A stretch of DNA of 64,000 nucleotides from positions 124,001 through 188,000 of the forward strand of contig CAJTIU010000006.1 in the NCBI GenBank assembly GCA_910576335.1, read 5' to 3'. The first letter of the stretch is position 1, and every line of letters begins with the position of its first letter. The notes below the pieces were generated by a model. It was not told the DNA's origin. It worked only from the letters and a program-made list of their open reading frames with translations, and did no database searches. Positions 7,949 through 16,091 of this stretch are shown in pieces. Source of the stretch: Lachnospiraceae bacterium (lineage in GTDB: Bacteria; Bacillota; Clostridia; Lachnospirales; Lachnospiraceae). Both the position numbers and the translations under genes were made by a program.

Positions 7949-8977
7949 ATGATTATGAAGAAAATATGGAGAAATGTGCTATTAACAGCATTAGCAGTAG
8001 TAATTTCATGTGGATTATGGTCAATGGTTTCATCGGCAGCAGGGAACAGGAGATGTTATACGATTTTAAACAACAATACGCCAGTTTACAGCAATACCGG
8101 GCTGACATCAAAGTATGGGACGATCTTTGGCTCAGACGAGATCAGCGTCATCACAGTAACCGGAAGATATACCAAAGTGACCTACCCTATTTCCGGTGGC
8201 AGGACGAAGACAGGATACATCAGTACCAATGCAATTTTATGGGGAACGACAGGAAATACCTACACATCAAGAGCGAAGATTACTACATATAAGCGTCCAG
8301 GCGGGGCATCCTATGGATATGTTGCAACAGGGGACCGTGTTGTAATCCGCGGAAGCAGCGGAGGATACACCCAGGTAAAATACCCGGTAAGCGGCGGCTT
8401 CAAATACGGATTCATTTCCACAGATGAGGCTAACCATTATATTAAAGGAGACACAGCTATGGCACCGGCTCCGACCGCACAGACAGCAGCATCCTTCCAG
8501 ATGCCGCTTGATAATGCAAGATGTACGTGGCGCTCTTATTCAAACTGGTCCTGGGGAAATAACCGGGGAGGAAGCGGAAGAGTCTACCATCTGGGGATTG
8601 ATATTATAGGTTCAAATGACAATGTACGGGCAACTGCAAATGGAACAGTTGCAGCAGCCGGATGGAATAATGCAAATGGGAATTATGTGGTACTGAAGCA
8701 TAATCTGAACGGACAGACATTTTACAGCTTCTATGCACATCTTAGCAGGAGGAATGTGTCAAAGGGCGCATCTGTAGGAAAAGGCGCAACGATTGGAAAC
8801 GTAGGGAACACTGGAAGTGCATCAGGTGGAAAGCATCTTCATTTTGCAATGATGAATTCATTGTGGGCAGGCTCTTATTATGGATATGCAACATACTTTA
8901 GCGGCAATAAAACAAACTATAGCGGAGTGACGTATTATAATCCGGTTTATGTTATCAATAACAGCAGATTGCCATAA
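7949..8977 (+). CDS. Secreted M23 peptidase with SH3-like repeats
   Basis: 342 residues from the chosen start (ATG 7949, AAAGGA 6 bases upstream; an in-frame ATG at 7922 has too short a gap). A signal peptide with a Leu/Ala/Val core ends near Ser-Ser-Ala-Ala. Two bacterial SH3-like repeats follow (about 35-95 and 95-155), then an M23/LytM domain about 190-300 with zinc ligands in His-Leu-Gly-Ile-Asp and His-Leu-His-Phe. The enzyme should cut peptide cross-links in peptidoglycan outside the cell. Its TAA stop is in the same frame as the truncated SH3-CHAP gene just downstream. Confidence 0.85.
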   Translation: MIMKKIWRNVLLTALAVVISCGLWSMVSSAAGNRRCYTILNNNTPVYSNTGLTSKYGTIFGSDEISVITVTGRYTKVTYPISGGRTKTGYISTNAILWGTTGNTYTSRAKITTYKRPGGASYGYVATGDRVVIRGSSGGYTQVKYPVSGGFKYGFISTDEANHYIKGDTAMAPAPTAQTAASFQMPLDNARCTWRSYSNWSWGNNRGGSGRVYHLGIDIIGSNDNVRATANGTVAAAGWNNANGNYVVLKHNLNGQTFYSFYAHLSRRNVSKGASVGKGATIGNVGNTGSASGGKHLHFAMMNSLWAGSYYGYATYFSGNKTNYSGVTYYNPVYVINNSRLP

Positions 8978-9007
8978 AGAGAGGGGTATATCAGTACGAG
9001 TACAATC

Positions 9008-9817
9008 TTGTGGGGCACAACAGGAAATAATTATACATCAAGGGCAAAGATCACTACTTATAAACGTCCAGGCGGAGCATCTTATGGATATGTGTCGGCA
9101 GGGGACCGTGTTGTAATTCTTGGAAGCAGAGATGGATACACCCAGGTGAAATACCCAGTAAGCGGGGGCTATAAATATGCTTTTATAAAAACCACAGAAT
9201 CCAATGCATATTTAACATCCGGTTCATCAGGCAATACCAGCCCGGATATGAATACCGGAGACAGGGACAGTTCCGACCCGGATGCCGGTGTATACACGGG
9301 CACAGACGGAACATCTGCTGCTCAGAGGATCGTGGATTACGAGTTAACACAGGTTGGGATCGGGGATCAAAAAGGGAATAACCGTGTAAAATATAACACC
9401 TGGTATTATGGAAGAGAAGTATCGGGATCCGGGTATGCATGGTGCATGGCTTTTCAGGCATACTGTGCGGCTCAGTCCGGAATACTGAATACAGCCATAC
9501 CAAGGACAGCAAGCTGTGATGACGCAGCCAGCTGGTATAAGAACAGGGGACAGTTCCAGTATGGTAAATATTATGGTGGGAGCTATACCCCAAAAGCAGG
9601 CGACCTGGTATTCTATTATTCCGGAGGACGCTGTAACCATGTGGGCATGGTCACGGCAGCCCCGGTAAATGGTTATCTGCAGACAGTGGAAGGAAATATC
9701 AAATGCACTGACGGAGACTGGAAGGTAGTAAGATTCACGAAGAACAGCAGAAGAACCATTAACAGCAGCTATGTGTATGGTTACGGGGTGTCCGGATTGG
9801 GGACGGGGCATTTTTAA
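9008..9817 (+). CDS. SH3-CHAP amidase, N-terminally truncated
   Basis: Homology starts abruptly at about 8984 (Gly-Tyr-Ile-Ser-Thr-Ser-Thr-Ile-Leu-Trp-Gly-Thr-Thr-Gly), matching residues in the second SH3 unit of the gene just upstream nearly word for word. No signal peptide and no good start are present; TTG 9008 has GAGAGGGG about 22 bases away. After a Ser/Gly/Asp-rich linker comes a CHAP domain with the Cys in Tyr-Ala-Trp-Cys-Met-Ala-Phe and the His in Cys-Asn-His-Val-Gly-Met-Val. CHAP enzymes cleave peptidoglycan amide bonds. The frame is the same as the upstream M23 gene, with only TAA 8975-8977 between. Deletion by recombination between SH3 repeats is the likely origin. The C-terminus (Leu-Gly-Thr-Gly-His-Phe) is repeat-encoded. 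Probably a pseudogene. Confidence 0.6.
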   Translation: MWGTTGNNYTSRAKITTYKRPGGASYGYVSAGDRVVILGSRDGYTQVKYPVSGGYKYAFIKTTESNAYLTSGSSGNTSPDMNTGDRDSSDPDAGVYTGTDGTSAAQRIVDYELTQVGIGDQKGNNRVKYNTWYYGREVSGSGYAWCMAFQAYCAAQSGILNTAIPRTASCDDAASWYKNRGQFQYGKYYGGSYTPKAGDLVFYYSGGRCNHVGMVTAAPVNGYLQTVEGNIKCTDGDWKVVRFTKNSRRTINSSYVYGYGVSGLGTGHF

Positions 9818-9834
9818 TTTTGCCCCGTCCCCAA
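9797..9834. repeat. GGGGACGGGG palindrome, copy 3
   Basis: Arms ttggggacggggcattttt / aattttgccccgtccccaa, with the stop codon of the CHAP gene at the centre. Confidence 0.9.
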
Positions 9835-9897
9835 TTGACTTTCAAAAGGCAAAATAATATAATAAAGATAATTTAAAAGAAAGGTTGGGGAAATGAG

Positions 9898-10983
9898 ATG
9901 GATCAAGGAAAAGTTTCAAGAGTGTTAAAGTCTATGGAGGAGCACGGCATACCGCAGATGATTATATCTGACCCGGTGGCGATCTTCTATCTGACAGGTA
10001 AATGGATTATTCCAGGTGAGAGGCTGCTGGCGCTGTATCTGAATGTGAAAGGGAATCACAAGCTTGTAATCAACAAGCTCTTCCCGCAGGAGAAGGATCT
10101 TGGCGTGGAGCTGGTATGGTATGATGACATTGAGGACGGCGTAGAGATCATGAGCAGATTTGTGGAGAAGGACAAGGCTATGGGAATTGACAAGACATGG
10201 CCGGCAAGGTTCCTGCTCCGTCTTCAGGAGCTGGGCGGCGGAAGCAAATTTGTAAATGGTTCTCCCATCGTGGACTACATCCGTATGGTTAAGGATGAAA
10301 AGGAAAAGGAGCTGATGAGAGAGTCTTCAAGGCTCAATGATATTGCGATGGAAAAGCTGATTCCATGGGTAGCGAAGGGGCTGACAGAAAAAGAACTGAA
10401 TGCAAAGATCCGTGAGATTTACAAGGAGCTGGGATGCGAGGATGTATCCTTTGACCCGATTACCGCCTATGCAAAAGGAGCGGCAGATCCACATCATGTA
10501 ACAGATGATTCCAGGGGAAAACGCGGAGACTGTGTTATTCTTGATATCGGCGCGTTTAAGGATAACTATGCATCAGACATGACAAGAACCGTATTTATCG
10601 GCGAGGTGTCTGACCGGGCAAGAGAGATCTATGACATTGTGGTAGAGGCGAATCGGCGCGGAATCGAAGCTGCAAAGCCAGGAAACAGAATGTGCGATGT
10701 AGACCTTGCAGCACGAAATTATATTGAAGAAAAGGGATATGGGCAGTATTTTACCCACAGAACAGGGCATTCCATCGGTCTTGAGGATCATGAGTTCGGA
10801 GACGTGTCCTCTGTCAATGAGGACATTATCCAGGTAGGACAGTGCTTCTCTGTAGAGCCGGGAATTTATCTGGCAGATGAGGGAATCGGCGTTCGTATCG
10901 AAGACCTTGTGATTATCACAGAGGACGGCTGCGAGGTGCTGAATCACTTCACGAAGGATCTCATAGTCGTTCCGGAAGAGTAA
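9898..10983 (+). CDS. Xaa-Pro aminopeptidase-type M24 peptidase
   Basis: 361 residues. The creatinase-like N-terminal domain spans about 1-130 and the pita-bread M24 domain about 140-355. Metal ligands are visible: Asp in Ile-Leu-Asp-Ile-Gly-Ala, Asp in Ala-Ser-Asp-Met-Thr-Arg-Thr, His in His-Arg-Thr-Gly-His-Ser-Ile-Gly, Glu in Val-Glu-Pro-Gly-Ile-Tyr and Glu in Arg-Ile-Glu-Asp-Leu. The enzyme removes N-terminal residues before proline in the cytosol. It lies alone between two palindromic repeats. PepQ (prolidase) substrate preference cannot be excluded from sequence alone. Confidence 0.85.
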   Translation: MDQGKVSRVLKSMEEHGIPQMIISDPVAIFYLTGKWIIPGERLLALYLNVKGNHKLVINKLFPQEKDLGVELVWYDDIEDGVEIMSRFVEKDKAMGIDKTWPARFLLRLQELGGGSKFVNGSPIVDYIRMVKDEKEKELMRESSRLNDIAMEKLIPWVAKGLTEKELNAKIREIYKELGCEDVSFDPITAYAKGAADPHHVTDDSRGKRGDCVILDIGAFKDNYASDMTRTVFIGEVSDRAREIYDIVVEANRRGIEAAKPGNRMCDVDLAARNYIEEKGYGQYFTHRTGHSIGLEDHEFGDVSSVNEDIIQVGQCFSVEPGIYLADEGIGVRIEDLVIITEDGCEVLNHFTKDLIVVPEE

Positions 10984-11021
10984 TTGGGGACGGGGCATTT
11001 TTAAAAATGCCCCGTCCCCAA
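10984..11021. repeat. GGGGACGGGG palindrome, copy 4
   Basis: Perfect palindrome starting at the very base after the TAA stop of the M24 peptidase gene. Confidence 0.9.
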
Positions 11022-11073
11022 TTAAGTTTTCTCCTTTTTTGCCGATATTTAAGGTATAAAGGGGGTGTATCTG

Positions 11074-12018
11074 TTGAATTTTTTTACGGTTCAGTCTATT
11101 AATACATATACCAAGAATATGGAAATGCAGATGAAGTGGCAACGGAAGAAGGAGACTGGTGATTTTACTGCTGACGGCAGTACGAAGCTGGATGCAGTGG
11201 GCAGGCAGGCTGAGGAGATCCGGAAGGCGAATGCTGACGGCAGTACGAAGTTGGCGAAGCAGATTGACTTGAAGCTTAATAGTGGGAAGAAGCTTACGGC
11301 GGAGGAGATGGAGTATCTGCAGATGCATGATCCGCAGAAGTATCAGCGTGTGAAGCAGATTGAGGCGGAGCAGAAGAATTATGAGAATGAGCTTAAGAGA
11401 TGTAAGACGAAGGATGAAGTCCAGCAATTAAGGATGGTCCATACAGCGTCTTCCCTGAGTGCGGTGAACAGTATTAAGAATAATCCGGCTATTCCTGAGG
11501 AAAAGAAGCTGGAGCTGATTATGCAGGAGCATCGTAAGAACCAGGCATTTACGGAGACAACGACGGAGTTCGTGGAGAGTGGAAAGTATGCGAAGCTGCC
11601 GACGGAGGAGGAGCGCCAAAAGGCCGAGAAGGATCTTAAGGAGGCTGAGGAAGCAGAGAAGATGCCGGAGAAACCGTCAGAAGAGCAGGATGCTGCTGAG
11701 AGGAAAGATGCCGGGGCGGAAGCAAAGACAGAAGCAGACCGGGAGACGGGAGCAGGTTGGAAGACAGAAACAAAGGCAGAAGCAGACAGTGAGGATGCCC
11801 AGATGGTTATTGATGCGGCCTCTGAGACGATTCGCAGGGCTGAAGCAGAGGCGGCGAAGCAGAAGGCGAGAGCTGTTATGGAGGAGCGGACGATGACCCG
11901 TGCAGAGGCAGAGACAACGCCGGAGGCAAGGAAGGTGAAGCGTGCGCGTGCAGAGGCTGCCTACAAGGCAAATCAGGGTGGTGTATCTGCACAAGCCATG
12001 GATATAACAGTAGAGTAA
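11074..12018 (+). CDS. Charged coiled-coil protein of unknown function
   Basis: 314 residues from TTG 11074 (AAGGGGGTG 7 bases upstream); a GTG at 11065 lies inside that RBS. There is no signal peptide. The first 130 residues hold a duplicated Ala-Asp-Gly-Ser-Thr-Lys-Leu motif and a helical region around Tyr-Leu-Gln-Met-His-Asp-Pro-Gln-Lys-Tyr-Gln-Arg-Val. The rest is Glu/Lys/Ala-rich coiled coil with many Arg-Ala-Glu-Ala repeats. I do not recognise a family. The opening (Asn-Phe-Phe-Thr-Val-Gln-Ser-Ile-Asn-Thr-Tyr) recalls the start of the hypothetical protein at 14253-15008, so the two may be distant relatives. Confidence 0.6.
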   Translation: MNFFTVQSINTYTKNMEMQMKWQRKKETGDFTADGSTKLDAVGRQAEEIRKANADGSTKLAKQIDLKLNSGKKLTAEEMEYLQMHDPQKYQRVKQIEAEQKNYENELKRCKTKDEVQQLRMVHTASSLSAVNSIKNNPAIPEEKKLELIMQEHRKNQAFTETTTEFVESGKYAKLPTEEERQKAEKDLKEAEEAEKMPEKPSEEQDAAERKDAGAEAKTEADRETGAGWKTETKAEADSEDAQMVIDAASETIRRAEAEAAKQKARAVMEERTMTRAEAETTPEARKVKRARAEAAYKANQGGVSAQAMDITVE

Positions 12019-12028
12019 ATATATGCAT

Positions 12029-12061
12029 AGAAAAAGAATGTGCCAGGCACATTCTTTTTCT
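12029..12061. terminator. Bidirectional terminator
   Basis: AGAAAAAGAATGTGCC / GGCACATTCTTTTTCT, a strong stem with A and T tracts. It serves the plus-strand coiled-coil gene and probably the converging debranching-enzyme gene. Confidence 0.8.
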
Positions 12062-12162
12062 AGTATAACCAACACTAATTACCGATATGTTTCACGCAGG
12101 TAGATTTTCAGCATGCAAGGAGGAACGGGGCGCAGTGTAATTATAAAGAATTCTCTGTTCTG

Positions 12163-14256
12163 CTATTTCCCAATCAGAACCATTACACTTCTAGGGTGAA
12201 TTGTAAATTCATTAGATGCGACTGAGTATATAGTCTGACTCTCATGCCAGGTATCGACCACAACCTCCCAGCACATGGATTCGGGAATCTCCGGCAGAGT
12301 GACACTCAGTTCCTCCCAGTAAGCATTAGAGGCAATATAGATGACTTCCGGTCCGGTGTGGTGCTCCTGACCTGCGAACATGACGCCTACGTAATGTTCA
12401 TAGTCAGCAAATTCGGTATGCCACGGGGTGATGCTGTGGAAGCTTACATCCGGGAAGCCGCAGGCGCCGCCGCTTATATTGGTGCGGAGCACCCGGTGCT
12501 CCTTCCGGAATTTTATCATATTCTGGAAGAATGTAAAAATGTCATGTTTTTCCTTTAGCTTGTTCCAGTCAAGCCAGGAAGTAATGTCATCATGGCAGTA
12601 GGCATTATTGTTGCCGAACTGGGTATTGCAGAATTCGTCTCCGGCGAGGAACATTGGAATTCCGCGGCTGCACATCAGTAGTGTAAAGGCGTTGCGGATC
12701 ATACGGTATCTCAGGGTCAGAACTCCGGGATCATCTGTCTCGCCCTCCGCGCCGCAGTTCCAGCTGTTGTTGTCATTTGAACCGTCAGTATTGTTCCAGC
12801 CATTTGACTCGTTGTGTTTCTCGTTATAGGAAAACAGGTCATATAAGGTAAATCCATCGTGGCAGGTGAAGAAATTCACCGAGGCGTTCTTACGGGTTTT
12901 TGGCTCATAGATGTCCCGGGAGCCCGCAATACGTAAGGCTGCGGCCTGTGCCATGCCTGGATCGCCCTTGATATAACGGCGCATATCATCTCTGTATTTT
13001 CCATTCCATTCTGCCCAGCGGTTCCAGGAGGGGAAGGTTCCTACCTGGTAGAGGCCATCAGCATCCCATGCCTCGGCAATCAGCTTTACATCACCCAAAA
13101 TCGGGTCAAATGCCAGGGACTTTAGGAGCGGAGGGTTATTCATAGGCGTTCCGTCCTCATTTCGTCCAAGGATGGAGGCTAAGTCGAAGCGGAAACCGTT
13201 CACGCGGTAGGTGGTCACCCAGTAGCGCAGGCAGTCCAGAATCATCTGATGCACTATCGGGTGGTTGCAGTTGAGCGAATTCCCGCAGCCGCTGAAATTA
13301 TAGTATTTCCCGTCAGGCGTCAGCATATAATAAATGTTATTGTCAAAGCCCTTAAAGGAGAAGAAGGGCCCCTTTTCGTTGCCCTCTGCCGTGTGGTTGA
13401 AAACAACATCCAGGAATACCTCAATTCCATATTGGTTGAAGGTCTGAATCAGTTTTTTCAGCTCGTTCCCTTCCCGGTTATATTCCGTGCTTGCAGTATA
13501 ACTGGTGTTGGGGGCAAAAAAGCTTACGGTATTGTAGCCCCAGTAATTGTAAAGCTTTTTACCATTAACCTCACGGTAATCCTGCATCTCATCAAATTCA
13601 AAGATGGGCATCAGCTCGACCACATTTACACCCAGGGCAATGAGATAGGGGAGCTTTTCCATGAGCCCCGCAAATGTTCCTGGATGAAGTACCGCAGAGG
13701 AGCCGTGCATGGTAAATCCGCGTACATGGAGTTCATAGATGATGAGATCCTCCATGGGAAGGAGAGGAGGACGCATATCTTCCCAGTCAAAATCATCCTT
13801 TACGACGCGTGCTTTATAATGCTGGCCCCGGGGGGAGGTACATCCCCAGGTGCTCTGGCCGGTGATCGCCTTGGCATATGGGTCAAGGAGATATTTATTT
13901 TTATTAAAGATCAGCCCCTTTTTCGGATCATAGGGACCGTCTACCCGGTAGGCATATTCGAATTCTTCTATGTTCAGTTTGAATACAATCATGGAGTAAA
14001 CCTGCCCGATCCGGTAATGAGGAGGAAATGGCAGCACTGCAAATGGTTCACTCTCTTCTCTGTGGAACAGGAGAAGTTCAATGGAAGTTGCACCGTGGGA
14101 GTATACGGTAAAGTTTACGCCGCCAGGAATGGCTGTTGCGCCATTGGTCTCGTAAAATCCCGGGCGGACGGCAAAGCCGCTTATATAGTCCATAGGGACA
14201 AGGTGTATGGTACGCGGGAGATTTAACTCAGTGATGTGGTTGTTCGTATCTTTCAT
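12163..14256 (-). CDS. glgX: Glycogen debranching enzyme, GH13 isoamylase type
   Basis: 697 residues. An N-terminal CBM48 domain (about 30-140) precedes a GH13 barrel (about 160-600). Catalytic motifs are the nucleophile region Gly-Phe-Arg-Phe-Asp-Leu-Ala, the acid/base in Leu-Ile-Ala-Glu-Ala-Trp-Asp, and Thr-Cys-His-Asp-Gly-Phe. It hydrolyses alpha-1,6 branches of glycogen or related glucans in the cytosol; a 4-alpha-glucanotransferase (malQ) at 26378 could act on the products. The ATG overlaps the stop of the upstream hypothetical gene as ATGA, so translation is coupled. The symbol is by family; pullulanase-like preference is possible. Confidence 0.85.
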   Translation of the reverse strand: MKDTNNHITELNLPRTIHLVPMDYISGFAVRPGFYETNGATAIPGGVNFTVYSHGATSIELLLFHREESEPFAVLPFPPHYRIGQVYSMIVFKLNIEEFEYAYRVDGPYDPKKGLIFNKNKYLLDPYAKAITGQSTWGCTSPRGQHYKARVVKDDFDWEDMRPPLLPMEDLIIYELHVRGFTMHGSSAVLHPGTFAGLMEKLPYLIALGVNVVELMPIFEFDEMQDYREVNGKKLYNYWGYNTVSFFAPNTSYTASTEYNREGNELKKLIQTFNQYGIEVFLDVVFNHTAEGNEKGPFFSFKGFDNNIYYMLTPDGKYYNFSGCGNSLNCNHPIVHQMILDCLRYWVTTYRVNGFRFDLASILGRNEDGTPMNNPPLLKSLAFDPILGDVKLIAEAWDADGLYQVGTFPSWNRWAEWNGKYRDDMRRYIKGDPGMAQAAALRIAGSRDIYEPKTRKNASVNFFTCHDGFTLYDLFSYNEKHNESNGWNNTDGSNDNNSWNCGAEGETDDPGVLTLRYRMIRNAFTLLMCSRGIPMFLAGDEFCNTQFGNNNAYCHDDITSWLDWNKLKEKHDIFTFFQNMIKFRKEHRVLRTNISGGACGFPDVSFHSITPWHTEFADYEHYVGVMFAGQEHHTGPEVIYIASNAYWEELSVTLPEIPESMCWEVVVDTWHESQTIYSVASNEFTIHPRSVMVLIGK

Positions 14257-15008
14257 GATTCATTTTCCTCTTCTTCGCCGGGCAAACCGGTTTTTTCTGC
14301 TATGTTTTCTTGTTCATCGTCTTCTATGATTTCGGAAGGCCTGCTGCTTTCTGCCTCATCCTTCGCAAGCTGTACCAGGCGTGTACCGATCTCCTGGGAA
14401 AGGTCTTTTGAACGCTTTTCAAGCTCCGCAATCTGATCCTTTTTATACGATGATGCACCGGGACGGTCGTTGTTGAGCGCATCAAGTTCAAGCTCTGATC
14501 TTAGTACCTTGATCCGTCCGTCTATAGCTGCCTTGGCGGAATCCATGACCTGTATCCTGCCGATGCTGTCAGACAGCCCGGTAATATCGTTCATTCTGCG
14601 GGTCAGAGCTTCTTCCCGTGTAACCGGCTCATCTGCCTGCCGCTTCTCTTCGTCCTGTTCCTTCTTCTTATCCATCTCTGCGGCCATGGCATCGGCAATC
14701 TGCTGGTCAATATTTTCAATCTGCTCATCATAAAAATCTAGCTGTCCCTTAATGGAATCAATGGAACCTCCATCTTTTACCGTCTTAAGCAGCCCATTTT
14801 TACGGTCTGTAAGCTCGGTCTTAAGCTTCATGAGATTCGCCAAGTGGCTGCGGGCACCGCTCTGAGGCGACAGCAGAAAGAGATCACGACGCTCCTCCTG
14901 TTCCTTTGCGCAGGTACTGTCCGTTCCCTTATTTGCAATACTCTGGTTCAGACCATATGTATTAAAAATGGTATTTGTCTGAAATGCCGGATAAAAATCT
15001 AGTTTCAT
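14253..15008 (-). CDS. Unknown coiled-coil protein coupled to debranching enzyme
   Basis: 251 residues, ATG with GGAGGGTG 4 bases upstream. There are no membrane segments or signal peptide. The first 45 residues are Asn/Gln/Thr-rich, then long helices follow with Leu-Lys-Thr-Glu-Leu-Thr-Asp-Arg and Asp-Phe-Tyr-Asp-Glu-Gln-Ile-Glu-Asn-Ile-Asp-Gln-Gln-Ile, and a Glu-rich acidic tail. The stop overlaps the start of the debranching gene by four bases, so both are made from one mRNA. The name of the family is not known to me; a structural or surface-filament role would be a guess. Confidence 0.6.
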   Translation of the reverse strand: MKLDFYPAFQTNTIFNTYGLNQSIANKGTDSTCAKEQEERRDLFLLSPQSGARSHLANLMKLKTELTDRKNGLLKTVKDGGSIDSIKGQLDFYDEQIENIDQQIADAMAAEMDKKKEQDEEKRQADEPVTREEALTRRMNDITGLSDSIGRIQVMDSAKAAIDGRIKVLRSELELDALNNDRPGASSYKKDQIAELEKRSKDLSQEIGTRLVQLAKDEAESSRPSEIIEDDEQENIAEKTGLPGEEEENES

Positions 15009-15129
15009 TGTACACCCTCCTTATGTATGCTGGCTATTGGCTGGAAGCCTTTTCGTAACGACTGTGCATTACTGCGCAGTTATGTCCTTTCTATATATAT
15101 CGGCTGGAAATAGTCAAAAATAAGTAGTG

Positions 15130-15158
15130 TTGACGGTATCTATTGGGAATGATAATAT
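15130..15158 (+). promoter_or_regulatory. Sigma-A promoter of the SDR gene
   Basis: TTGACG 15130-15135, a 17-base spacer, TAATAT 15153-15158, about 50 bases before the start codon. Confidence 0.55.
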
Positions 15159-15207
15159 TAGATAAAGATGCCAGAGAAGATCAGGCACTGTGAAAGGAGA
15201 AGCACAC

Positions 15208-15951
15208 ATGTTAAAAGGAAAAGTAGCTGTAGTAACAGGAGGTACACGAGGGATTGGATACGCGATTGTGAAAAAGTATCTGGAAAACGGGGCTAAGGTT
15301 GTTCTTTTTGGCTCCAGAGAGGAAACGGTAGAGAAGGCGCTTGCTTCCTTAAAGGAGGAAAATGCAGACTGGGAGGTAAGCGGAGATTATCCAGGCCTAA
15401 AGGATGCAAAGGCAGTAGAGGCAGCGATTGGAAAGGTAAAGGAAAAATACGGCAGGATTGACATTCTCGTAAATAATGCCGGAGTCTCCGACAGCAAACC
15501 AGTTACTGACTATACAGCAGAGCACTTTGAAAATGTGATGCAGCTGAATGTCAGCGCTATCATGAATGCGGTCATGCCAGCAGTTAAGATCATGAAGGAG
15601 CAGGGAGGCGGATGCATTATTAATACAAGTTCCATGGTAAGCATTTGCGGACAGCCAAGCGGCGTGGCATATCCTACAAGCAAGTCTGCTGTAAACGGAA
15701 TGACCTGGTCACTGGCAAGGGAGCTTGGACCAAGCGGAATCCGTGTCAATGCAGTAGCACCTGGAATCACGAAGACCGATATGGTTGCAGCTCTTCCAGA
15801 GAAGATGATCCAGCCGTTGATCAATGCGATCCCGCTTCGCAGGGTAGGAGAGCCTGAGGACGTTGCAAATGCATTCCTCTTCCTGGCAAGCGATATGGCA
15901 GCTTATGTGACGGGCGAGATCCTGTCCGTTGACGGGGCGATGAGAAGCTAA
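15208..15951 (+). CDS. Short-chain dehydrogenase/reductase (FabG/BaiA-like)
   Basis: 247 residues from ATG 15208, which has AAAGGAGA 7 bases upstream; an in-frame GTG at 15190 sits before that RBS and is not used. Classical SDR motifs: Thr-Gly-Gly-Thr-Arg-Gly-Ile-Gly for the dinucleotide, Asn-Asn-Ala-Gly, the catalytic Ser (Asn-Thr-Ser-Ser) and Tyr-Pro-Thr-Ser-Lys, and a C-terminal Ser-Val-Asp-Gly-Ala. The middle (Tyr-Pro-Thr-Ser-Lys and the Val-Ala-Pro-Gly region) and the end resemble the bile-acid 3-alpha-hydroxysteroid dehydrogenases (BaiA) of gut clostridia, but also general 3-oxoacyl-ACP reductases. No other bai gene is nearby, so substrate is open. It is monocistronic, closed by a palindromic repeat. 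Confidence 0.8.
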   Translation: MLKGKVAVVTGGTRGIGYAIVKKYLENGAKVVLFGSREETVEKALASLKEENADWEVSGDYPGLKDAKAVEAAIGKVKEKYGRIDILVNNAGVSDSKPVTDYTAEHFENVMQLNVSAIMNAVMPAVKIMKEQGGGCIINTSSMVSICGQPSGVAYPTSKSAVNGMTWSLARELGPSGIRVNAVAPGITKTDMVAALPEKMIQPLINAIPLRRVGEPEDVANAFLFLASDMAAYVTGEILSVDGAMRS

Positions 15952-15953
15952 TA

Positions 15954-15993
15954 ATTGGGGACGGGGTAATTTTAAAATTACCCCGTCCCCAAT
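15954..15993. repeat. GGGGACGGGG palindrome, copy 5
   Basis: aattggggacggggtaattt / aaattaccccgtccccaatt, two bases after the SDR stop. Confidence 0.9.
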
Positions 15994-16091
15994 TACATAA
16001 TCTGGCATCTCGGGGGCATACTACTTTTACTGTAACTGCCCATTACTTTCGCGGGTTACTATATATTACGATAAATGGAGGAGCGCTTAGG

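Noticed and set aside
11428-12075. Antisense ORFs opposite the coiled-coil gene
   Set aside because: They arise from the biased codon use of the Glu/Lys/Ala-rich gene and have no start signals.
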